Source of the DNA: Burkholderiaceae bacterium
GTDB taxonomy: Bacteria > Pseudomonadota > Gammaproteobacteria > Burkholderiales > Burkholderiaceae_A
NCBI GenBank assembly: GCA_018882795.1
Contig: VERJ01000001.1
Coordinates: 62,001 to 126,000 of the forward strand
Direction of reading: 5' to 3'
DNA length: 64,000 nt
A program made the translations under genes and the position numbers. This document shows positions 56,981 to 64,000 of the stretch, in pieces (within the stretch, counting starts at the first letter, position 1; every line of letters starts with the position of its first letter). A model generated the notes under the pieces. It saw only the letters and a list, made by a program, of their open reading frames with translations. It was not told where the DNA came from and ran no database searches.

Positions 56981-57751
56981 TTAAAACGGCGAGATCTTCA
57001 TCAGTACACCCGTCAGCCATCCGGGTTTACTGGTGTCATCACCAAAGCCACGGCCGCGATACTCAAGGCGCAAATCGGCCACCCTATCCGATGTCACCTG
57101 GTTACGTACCAGTACGGCAGGGCTAACCACGCCGCTGACCCGGATGATTTCTTCTTCAGAGCTGACCGCAACCTGTTTTTCTCCAGCCACGACCAGGTTA
57201 CCGTTGGGCAGCACCTCCATCACCGTCACCGTGATGGTTCCGGTGAAGGCGTTTTGTGCGGCGGCAGTCCCTGCCCCTTCGTATTCAACAGTGCCCTCGG
57301 CGGTGATGCCGTTCACGCTGTTGGCTGCTGCCGTTGCGCGGCCAGCAAGACTGCGTGCAATTCCGGAGCCAGGCAGGCCCTTCACAACACCACTAATATT
57401 CGATAAGGAGGAGAGATCAGCAGTGATGTCAGCAGTCGATGTTTTTTCTGCAGAGGCATTACTGGACCGATTGGCAGAGGTCCGTTCGTTCAAAACAATC
57501 GTCAGCGTGTCGCCGACATTGCGTGCACGCGGGTCTTCAAATAAAGGCCGATACTGGCCCGTGGCCCCTGGGGTTGTGGGGAAAAGGCTACCTGGGTTAG
57601 ACGGTGCGTTATTCAGTGATGGGGGCCGTGTAGAGGTGGATCCCTTCACCAGAGGCTCTTTGTCTGCAGTTGCGCAGCCGGTGAGCACCAATGCGGCGGC
57701 AAATGACACCAGAAAAATAATGCCTGATTTTCTAAAGAAGCCTAATTCCAT
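56981..57751 (-). CDS. flgH: Flagellar L-ring lipoprotein FlgH
   Basis: 256 residues. Lipobox LTGC near residue 25 marks an outer-membrane lipoprotein; the motif GDTLTIVLNERTSANRSS and the ending YRGRGFGDDT are typical. It forms the L-ring in the outer membrane. Follows flgG by two bases. Confidence 0.96.
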   Translation of the reverse strand: MELGFFRKSGIIFLVSFAAALVLTGCATADKEPLVKGSTSTRPPSLNNAPSNPGSLFPTTPGATGQYRPLFEDPRARNVGDTLTIVLNERTSANRSSNASAEKTSTADITADLSSLSNISGVVKGLPGSGIARSLAGRATAAANSVNGITAEGTVEYEGAGTAAAQNAFTGTITVTVMEVLPNGNLVVAGEKQVAVSSEEEIIRVSGVVSPAVLVRNQVTSDRVADLRLEYRGRGFGDDTSKPGWLTGVLMKISPF

Positions 57752-57753
57752 GA

Positions 57754-58536
57754 TTACATCTGCCCTAAGCGTTGCAGCATGTCATCAGAAGCGCTGATGG
57801 CGCGGGTATTGATCTCATAGGCCCGTTGGGCAACGATCATGCTGACCAGTTCTTCGGCCAGATTCACATTCGATGCCTCGATGAAGTACTGACGTAATGC
57901 GCCGATGCCATTTGCAGCAGGAGCACCCTGCTGTGGGTTACCGGATGCGGCGGTTTCTAAATATAAATTCTGGCCAATGGACGTCAGACCAGCTGGATTG
58001 GAGAAGGTCGCCAGCTGCAGCTGCCCAGCCTGAATCGGCACTGGATTGCCCTGCACGGTGTAGGTGACTTCGCCGGACTGGGCAATATTGATCGAAGTCG
58101 CCTCTCCGGGAATCGTGATGCCCGGGGCAACCCGAAAGCCTGTCTGAGTCACAATTTCGCCCGCTGCGCTGCGCGTGAAGTTGCCATCGCGCGTGTAAGC
58201 GATCGTGCCATCGGGCAGATTGATTTGGAAAAAACCGTTTCCATAAATAGCCACATCCAGGGGGTTCTGGGTCTGGTTCAAGGCACCCTGAATATGAATC
58301 CGCTCGGTCGCAGCAACACGGGCACCCGCGCCAAGCTGCAGGCCACTGGGCGACTGGGCATCTCCCTGGGTTGGACCGCCGGGCTGTCGAATCGTCTGAT
58401 AAATCAGATCCTCAAACATCGGCTTGACACGCTTAAAACCTGCAGTCGTGCCGTTGGCCAGGTTGTTAGAGATCACATCCAGGTGAGTCTGCTGAACATC
58501 AAGGCCGGTTTTAGCAATCCAGAGTGAACGAATCAT
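57754..58536 (-). CDS. flgG: Flagellar distal rod protein FlgG
   Basis: 260 residues with N-terminal rod motif LDVISNNLANGTTAGFKR and C-terminal SNVNLAEELVSMIVAQRAYE. Full-length intact distal rod protein, positioned 27 bases after flgF. Confidence 0.97.
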   Translation of the reverse strand: MIRSLWIAKTGLDVQQTHLDVISNNLANGTTAGFKRVKPMFEDLIYQTIRQPGGPTQGDAQSPSGLQLGAGARVAATERIHIQGALNQTQNPLDVAIYGNGFFQINLPDGTIAYTRDGNFTRSAAGEIVTQTGFRVAPGITIPGEATSINIAQSGEVTYTVQGNPVPIQAGQLQLATFSNPAGLTSIGQNLYLETAASGNPQQGAPAANGIGALRQYFIEASNVNLAEELVSMIVAQRAYEINTRAISASDDMLQRLGQM

Positions 58537-58563
58537 GATGGCGATCCTTGTGTACGGTTTCCG

Positions 58564-59310
58564 TTAGAAGTTGGACAGGGTCATCAGGATGTTGGCCTGA
58601 CGCGAGTTCTGTTCGGCGGTCTGAATGACCCGCATGTTCAGTTCGAACATCCGGGTCTGGTTGATCATTTGGACCATGGCATTGGCAGCATTCACATTGC
58701 TGGTCTCATAGGCGCCCTGACGAACACGGACTGAGGCATCCAACTCCGCAGGGGGCTGATTTTTGGGAAGTTCAAAAAAACCATCTTCCGCACGCACCAG
58801 ATCACGGATATTCGGATTGACCAGTTTGAGCTGGGCCACCTGGTTCAGACGCTGTTCGCCATTTTCACGAACCCAGACAATGCCGTTGTTGCTGATTTCG
58901 ACCTCGGCGTTACGTGGAATGGTGATCTCGCCACCCTCGCCCATCACCGATACATCGCGACCAATTCTGAGCACACCGTTTTCATCACGGAAAAAACGGC
59001 CGTTACGGGTGTAGACCTCGGAACCATCGGCGCGTCGAACTGCGAAAAATCCCTGGGTGGCAATCGCGACATCAAAGGGATTGTCGGTGCTCTCAATGGC
59101 ACCAGGGTTGAAATAGGCTGTGGGGGTGGAATCCACCACGAAGGCTCTGGAATCGGCCTGCTCACCCTCCAGCGGTACCGCCCGAAATGCGGCGACCTGC
59201 TCGCGAAACCCGGGGGTGTGGACATTGGCCATGTTGTTGGACGTTGTGGCCAGCTGCCCCATGGTGTGCTTGGCCCCCGTCATGGCGGTGTAAGCGATGC
59301 GATCAATCAT
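58564..59310 (-). CDS. flgF: Flagellar proximal rod protein FlgF
   Basis: 248 residues. Rod signature NNMANVHTPGFREQ near the N-terminus and SNVNAANAMVQMINQTRMFE near the C-terminus. One of the proximal rod subunits; no unusual features. Follows flgE by 64 bases. Confidence 0.95.
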   Translation of the reverse strand: MIDRIAYTAMTGAKHTMGQLATTSNNMANVHTPGFREQVAAFRAVPLEGEQADSRAFVVDSTPTAYFNPGAIESTDNPFDVAIATQGFFAVRRADGSEVYTRNGRFFRDENGVLRIGRDVSVMGEGGEITIPRNAEVEISNNGIVWVRENGEQRLNQVAQLKLVNPNIRDLVRAEDGFFELPKNQPPAELDASVRVRQGAYETSNVNAANAMVQMINQTRMFELNMRVIQTAEQNSRQANILMTLSNF

Positions 59311-59374
59311 GTTTGCGTTCCGATAATTGCCTGGGAATGGGTCTTACCCACTACCAAGCAAGATCAGTGCCAGA

Positions 59375-62300
59375 TCAGCCGCCGGTCATTCGGATCGTGG
59401 TGGTCAGGGTGTCGTCAAAGGCCCGGATGGACTGGGAATTGGCCGAGTACATCCGCTGCTGGATCAGCAGCTTGACCAGCTCATTGGCCAAATCCACGTT
59501 GGAACCCTCCACAGCGCCCGCCCGAATACCGCCCAGGCCCTTCTGCCCCGGCTTACCGACGATAACGTTGGGGTGGACTTCATCACCTGAAAGGTAGGAA
59601 GACTGGAAAACGTTGCCGCCGCTTGGGACCAGGCCATTGGTGGCGGCAAAATTTACCAATACCAGCTGGCCAGCAATAAAGTTGCGACCGTCGCCGTAGG
59701 TACCCACGATCTTGCCCTCGTCATCAATCGACACAGCGTTCAGCAAGGCAACCGAGCGGCCATCCTGGGTCGACTGATCCACGCCAAAGGGGGTGGCAAA
59801 ATTGCGTGTACCGGTCAGATCTAAGGTAAACACAAGATCTGGATCCATAGACGTCGGAGTATTACCCGGAGTCGTGACTTTGCCCGACAGCGTTACCTGA
59901 GACTCAAACGTTGGAATGCCAGTCACAGGGTTCGTGACCACTGCATCAATATTCTTTCCACCCCAAAACTGCATTTCTGCGATTGGCTTATAAGCCCCAT
60001 CTCCTACCGGGGGCGCCGGGAATCCCACATTGCCTGAGTAAAGGTTGTTGCCAGAGTTATAGAACGTGCCATCAAGCGATCCGTATACCTCGTACTTGGT
60101 GGTGGTGGCTGTAAATTTCTGATTCTGTTGACCACGGAACAAGTCCCCACCCATGGAAACATTACTGCCATCTTGCAAGGTCAGTCGATAGGCAACGGGG
60201 TTATAAAAAATCAATGTATCGTTTGCCAGGGGCACGCTGGGTGTTCCCGACAATGTCAGCGTCGTTCCACTTACTCCGGATACTGTGATTGCATTACCCA
60301 GCGAGTCAACAACACGCGTTACCTTGCCATTATCAAGTTTATAAACAAACTGATCCTTTTCAATCTTGCTGTTTGCTGTGATATTGACGGTAGCAGAGCC
60401 CACCGGAGACGATGATGCGCTTGGCATCGTGGTGACAGGATTGAAAAACTCGAGCTTCTGACCCTGCTGCAGAGTAATTGCTGTATCAAGTGCAATCGCG
60501 CCTGCGCCACTTACCGAAGAAGCTGCGGAAAATTGGTTACCGGGAACATCCGCGGTAAAGACCACTTTCGCCCCGTCACGTGATGCAGTCACGGATGTGT
60601 GGGAAGGAGATGTGCTCAGATTAAACGCAGACACGATTGATGCTGCGATCCGTTCAAAATCTGCCGTAGTCGATCCCTCCTCCTGTATGTCTGTTGACGT
60701 AACCGTATAGTTAAGATCCACACCGTTGACGTTGACAGTAACAACATCCCCAACGGCATAGTTACCGGAGATGGTTGTCTGGGTAACTTGCGCAACCGGT
60801 TTTGTGGAATTTGCTACCGTAGCCAAAGTCGCCGTTGTACCAGTACCGACACTAGCCGCACTACCCTGCGCTAAGGTGTAACTAAGAGCAGATGAAACCG
60901 CGGCGTCTACGGTGAGCACACCACCCGAGGAGGATGCAATAGCACCCGAATTTGCGGCATTGATTTTTGCTGCTAACGACGCAGCTATCGTTGCCTCAGT
61001 ATCGGCCACACCCACCCCGTGAGTGTAAGTTGTACCACCAAGTGTAATATTTACTTCGTTACCCGTTACATAAACACCTGCAGCGGCTGCAGCGAGAGTA
61101 ACAGTGCGTTGATTGACCGATGCGTTGTCGGTAAACACACTATTCTTGGATGCGGTAATCAACGATCCCGCTGTGACCGACACTGGAGATAACGTGAATG
61201 AGTCACCGGGAATTTGAGACGTGAAAATTACGACATCTCCACGCGTGGTCGCCTGAACATAGTTGTGCTCAGGTAGGGAGCTACGGTTATAAGCCGCGGC
61301 GAGATTAGTCGCCAACACCGATACCCCACCCGACACATCCGAAGCAGTGGTGGTGTATTCGACATCTTTTCCATTGATAGTGAGTTTTATGGTTTTTCCA
61401 GCATCGACGGTGCCACCTAGGGCAACTTTATCGATCTGTGCTTGTCGAACATTAGCGGTTGTTGTGGCCGTCGTGGACAACCCCCCATTAATCGCTACCG
61501 AACCTGCGGCGGCACTTACCGCTGTATTTGCCTCAATGCCATCAACCATCACGCGCGCATATTGCTGAATGTCAGCAGCTGAAAGAACGCTGATCTTGTC
61601 TGACGTGACAGCTCCGCCACCAGTCTTATCGACGATTGCCGCGGTCGCCCGATCAGACGACGATACAAGCTTCAAACTTTTCGTGGTATCGGATGTCAGG
61701 ACTACATTTTCTGGATCGGAACCCAAAGAGTTACGCGCCATCTCAGAGACTGGATAGCGAAAGCTTGCACCATCGTAGGTAATCGTCAGATTTTTATCAT
61801 CGACCCGACGGTAGTAGAGCGTTAAAGTGTGCGCGCCACCATTATCATCTGCGCTGTAGACCGTTTGAGACACCTTGTTATTAAAGCTAGAAGGCACATC
61901 GGGATTAAATGGCACTTTACCGGAGGGAAGATAAGTATTTGTTCGGGCGTCCAAATTTACGGCAATTGTTGATAGGTTTGTAGTCTTAGGCTCGAGCGAT
62001 GTTGGTGGCATGCTCAGACGCGATGTCCATTGATCATCCAAAGTAGCACCATCTTGTGAGGCATAGCCCGTAAGGTACATTCCGTTTTCATTAACGATGT
62101 AAGAGCGTTTCGGAAAATTTGGATCAACTTCTTTCGATACGGCGAACTGCCCGTTACGGGTGTAATAGACCTCATCCGGATCAACATTCGATGCCAAGCG
62201 AAACATTCCATTAGCACCAGTAATCGCCATGTCCAGGGTGTTAGCAGATTCCTGAACCGAGCCCATATTAAAGAGCCGACGAATATTCTGTTTCGCAGTG

Positions 62301-62476
62301 CCTTGACCGGCACGGGCAGGGTCGAGCGGGTTGATCGCCTTATAGAACTGGTCTTCAAAGATATATTCACCCGCCTTATAACCCACCGTACTGGAGTTGG
62401 CGATGTTATTGGAGATGACATCCAGTGCGTTATTGTTGGCGCGCAATCCTGAGAGACCAATCGTGTAATTACTCAT
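59375..62476 (-). CDS. flgE: Flagellar hook protein FlgE, strongly enlarged
   Basis: 1033 residues, more than twice the usual length. Ends are normal: GLSGLRANNNALDVISNNIANSSTVGYKAGE at the start and SNVDLANELVKLLIQQRMYS before the C-terminus. Between them, residues about 340-665 hold three related beta-rich modules, and a further module continues to about 770. Conserved hook domains resume at FSxTT-like TATTTKYEVYGSL. The hook probably has extra surface-exposed domains. It follows flgD after 65 bases. Confidence 0.93.
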   Translation of the reverse strand: MSNYTIGLSGLRANNNALDVISNNIANSSTVGYKAGEYIFEDQFYKAINPLDPARAGQGTAKQNIRRLFNMGSVQESANTLDMAITGANGMFRLASNVDPDEVYYTRNGQFAVSKEVDPNFPKRSYIVNENGMYLTGYASQDGATLDDQWTSRLSMPPTSLEPKTTNLSTIAVNLDARTNTYLPSGKVPFNPDVPSSFNNKVSQTVYSADDNGGAHTLTLYYRRVDDKNLTITYDGASFRYPVSEMARNSLGSDPENVVLTSDTTKSLKLVSSSDRATAAIVDKTGGGAVTSDKISVLSAADIQQYARVMVDGIEANTAVSAAAGSVAINGGLSTTATTTANVRQAQIDKVALGGTVDAGKTIKLTINGKDVEYTTTASDVSGGVSVLATNLAAAYNRSSLPEHNYVQATTRGDVVIFTSQIPGDSFTLSPVSVTAGSLITASKNSVFTDNASVNQRTVTLAAAAAGVYVTGNEVNITLGGTTYTHGVGVADTEATIAASLAAKINAANSGAIASSSGGVLTVDAAVSSALSYTLAQGSAASVGTGTTATLATVANSTKPVAQVTQTTISGNYAVGDVVTVNVNGVDLNYTVTSTDIQEEGSTTADFERIAASIVSAFNLSTSPSHTSVTASRDGAKVVFTADVPGNQFSAASSVSGAGAIALDTAITLQQGQKLEFFNPVTTMPSASSSPVGSATVNITANSKIEKDQFVYKLDNGKVTRVVDSLGNAITVSGVSGTTLTLSGTPSVPLANDTLIFYNPVAYRLTLQDGSNVSMGGDLFRGQQNQKFTATTTKYEVYGSLDGTFYNSGNNLYSGNVGFPAPPVGDGAYKPIAEMQFWGGKNIDAVVTNPVTGIPTFESQVTLSGKVTTPGNTPTSMDPDLVFTLDLTGTRNFATPFGVDQSTQDGRSVALLNAVSIDDEGKIVGTYGDGRNFIAGQLVLVNFAATNGLVPSGGNVFQSSYLSGDEVHPNVIVGKPGQKGLGGIRAGAVEGSNVDLANELVKLLIQQRMYSANSQSIRAFDDTLTTTIRMTGG
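60482..61459 (-). other. Three-module insert within FlgE
   Basis: Residues about 340-665 of FlgE carry three related units of roughly 95-100 residues. Each has a strand pair of the form V-x-I-x-G-x-x-Y, a helix with AASL/VLATNLAAAYN-type residues, then VxFTxxxPGxxFS-like strands. The second copy is the most divergent. The underlying DNA is visibly less GC-rich than the flanking flgE ends. Similar units occur in large bacterial surface proteins. Confidence 0.55.
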
Positions 62477-62541
62477 TCCCGACTCCTTGCTTTATATTTC
62501 TGTTGACCCGAAAAACGTTTCCTGAAATTTATCCAACCCGA

Positions 62542-63237
62542 TTACTGCAACACCCACTGCTTGACCTCGCTTGGCGCAATCTTTCGGCCATCTGCCAGAG
62601 TCATGTTGATACTGACGCCATCACGGCCCACAGCCGTTACACGCGAGGCAACCATGCTTTCACCCACAATGGTGTTGGCCCCATTTGCGCCCGTGACTTC
62701 CAGGTAATAAGTGCCAGCACTGAGCGGCTGACCATCGGGCCCTAAGCCATCCCAGTAGAGATTCGAGATACCGGCAGGCGATGCGCCCACTTTGCTGTTC
62801 ATGACTACGTTGCCGGCGCTGTCCGTGATCTTCACTGTGGTATCGCTGACTGGCGCCGAGAAATTCGCACCAATCACCACTGGATTCACACCATCAAACT
62901 TGATCGTGTTGGCAGATACCAAGGCAGAGCGGCCGACCGTTAACGACTGACTCATGAAGTCAGACATTTGCATCTGCTCCATCAGGGCCGTCATGGTTTT
63001 GTTCATGTTGGAGATGCCATCCACCATGTTGAGCTGCGCCAACTGGGATGTCATCTCTGCGCTCTCCATGGGATTAAGCGGATCCTGGTTTTGCAGCTGG
63101 GTGGTGAGCAATTTCAAGAAATTGCTCTGGAGTTCTTTGGTGGAGGTGCCATCTAACGCCTTGGCGGCGGATGTACGTGAAGCCGGATCGTAGTACGTCA
63201 ATCCAGCGATATTCAGGTCATTGATGGAAGTGGCCAT
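62542..63237 (-). CDS. flgD: Flagellar hook assembly scaffold FlgD
   Basis: 231 residues. N-terminal FLKLLTTQLQNQDPLNPMES is the FlgD signature; the C-terminal half has Ig-like/tudor-like strands ending with VTAVGRDGVSINMTLADG. It caps the growing hook. Lies between flgC (22 bases) and flgE (65 bases). Confidence 0.97.
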   Translation of the reverse strand: MATSINDLNIAGLTYYDPASRTSAAKALDGTSTKELQSNFLKLLTTQLQNQDPLNPMESAEMTSQLAQLNMVDGISNMNKTMTALMEQMQMSDFMSQSLTVGRSALVSANTIKFDGVNPVVIGANFSAPVSDTTVKITDSAGNVVMNSKVGASPAGISNLYWDGLGPDGQPLSAGTYYLEVTGANGANTIVGESMVASRVTAVGRDGVSINMTLADGRKIAPSEVKQWVLQ

Positions 63238-63259
63238 TTCCGTTTTACCTTTTTAAAAA

Positions 63260-63667
63260 TTACCCTTTACCCATGCTCAATGTGCGCAGCATCAACAGCC
63301 GCGTGTTGTTCATGAGTTCAATATTCATTTGATAAGAACGCGAGGCCGAGATCATGTTGACCATCTCTTCCACCGGGTTCACGTTTGGCATTTCGACATA
63401 GCCCTGTGCATCTGCGCGGGGGTGGCCAGGTTTGAATTCTTTGCGCAGCGGCGCGTCGTTTTCCACGATGTTGGCCACTTCCACACCCGAGCCCGGCGCC
63501 CCATCAATCGGCGTCGTGCGAAACACCACCTGGCGGCCGCGGTAAGGACGGCCATCTGGGCCTTCCAAGGTTTCAGCGTTCGCGATGTTGGATGCAGTGG
63601 TGTTCAGACGGATCGACTGGGCCACCAGGCCAGTGGATCCGATTTCAAAGGTGCGCATCAGGCTCAT
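63260..63667 (-). CDS. flgC: Flagellar proximal rod protein FlgC
   Basis: 135 residues. Rod signature NTTASNIANAET near the N-terminus and NPVEEMVNMISASRSYQMN near the C-terminus. Follows flgB; intact length. Confidence 0.97.
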   Translation of the reverse strand: MSLMRTFEIGSTGLVAQSIRLNTTASNIANAETLEGPDGRPYRGRQVVFRTTPIDGAPGSGVEVANIVENDAPLRKEFKPGHPRADAQGYVEMPNVNPVEEMVNMISASRSYQMNIELMNNTRLLMLRTLSMGKG

Positions 63668-63677
63668 GGCTTAGTCC

Positions 63678-64000
63678 TTAACCCGGTTGGCCACTGATCG
63701 CCTGCAGGCGGGTCTTGATGCTGGAGCCAAAGAATTCAATGGCGGCCTGCATCATCATGAGTTCTGTGCAAAGTGAACACGCTCGGTATCGGCATCCACG
63801 GTGTTGCCATCCAGTGAAGGCTGAATCGGGCGGCGATACAGCAGATTGGGGTCTTCATATTCCCCTCCCCCTTGGGTCTCGATGTGGGTGGCGGAAGTCC
63901 TGGAGACCGTAAGCCGGGGATTGATCTCAAAACCCTGGAGCCGCTGCTGCAAGACATCCGAGAACACGATGTCTCGGGCCTTGTAATTCGGGGTGTCCGC
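63678..64000 (-). pseudogene. flgB: Flagellar proximal rod protein FlgB, partial, with apparent frameshift
   Basis: The gene runs off the right edge. The visible part begins ADTPNYKARDIVFSD, the FlgB signature, and continues to RRPIQPSLDGNTVDADTERVHFAQNS, where a TGA occurs at 63755-63757. The missing C-terminal helix is encoded in the -1 frame from 63764, reading LMMMQAAIEFFGSSIKTRLQAI to a TAA at 63678, just before flgC. One extra base near 63761-63766 would restore a normal-length protein. Either a real one-base loss, a sequencing error, or a frameshift event. Confidence 0.75.

Overview
The window is a chromosomal segment from a moderately GC-rich betaproteobacterium, most likely of the order Burkholderiales. 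The evidence is a Bug-type tricarboxylate-transporter receptor, the order rlmE-ftsH-folP-glmM-pstSCAB, greA next to carAB, recR-ybaB-dnaX beside the 4.5S RNA gene, a zinc-free type-B L31 protein after rho, and a Pro-Arg-His tRNA cluster. The genus cannot be fixed from sequence alone.

Bases 1-13.1 kb are mixed. They hold the end of an APC-type permease, a periplasmic Bug receptor, yggX, phoU, rpiA, a YkgJ-like cysteine-cluster protein, a three-gene heavy-metal RND efflux system (inner-membrane pump, adaptor, outer-membrane channel) with a divergent TctDE-like two-component pair, a winged-helix gene and a Sel1-repeat gene. Three tRNA genes (His, Arg, Pro) follow at 13.1-13.4 kb.

Bases 13.4-36.3 kb are a long minus-strand housekeeping block: pstSCAB, glmM, folP, ftsH, rlmE, greA, carB, carA, a MAPEG protein, recR, ybaB, dnaX, the SRP RNA, and an AddAB-type helicase-nuclease pair. 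Bases 36.5-43.7 kb are mostly plus strand: trxA, rho, a compound palindromic repeat, rpmE2, a GT-C-like membrane protein, a MATE exporter and rsgA, with orn opposite. At 43.7-46.0 kb lie an uncharacterised gene, a ParA-like ATPase and a PilZ/YcgR-like protein.

Bases 46-64 kb are one tightly packed flagellar cluster on the minus strand. In transcription order it is flgB (partial), C, D, E, F, G, H, I, J, K, L, motA, motB, three uncharacterised envelope proteins, flhB and a membrane-anchored methyltransferase. The most interesting part is the trio between motB and flhB: a periplasmic helical-repeat protein, a small inner-membrane protein with a Pro/Ala-rich tail, and a Sel1-repeat lipoprotein. 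Together they look like a candidate envelope-spanning accessory module for the flagellar motor. Other oddities in the cluster are an enlarged hook protein with three repeated modules, an enlarged FlgL with a jelly-roll-like insert, a short FlgJ without hydrolase domain, NPDH in place of NPTH in FlhB, and an apparent one-base frameshift near the end of flgB.

Outside the flagellar block, the main non-coding signals are a two-unit palindromic repeat between rho and rpmE2 and a palindromic-repeat-like insertion carried in frame inside dnaX. A long perfect hairpin also sits over the ftsH/folP boundary, and pstS has a candidate Pho box and a leader hairpin.
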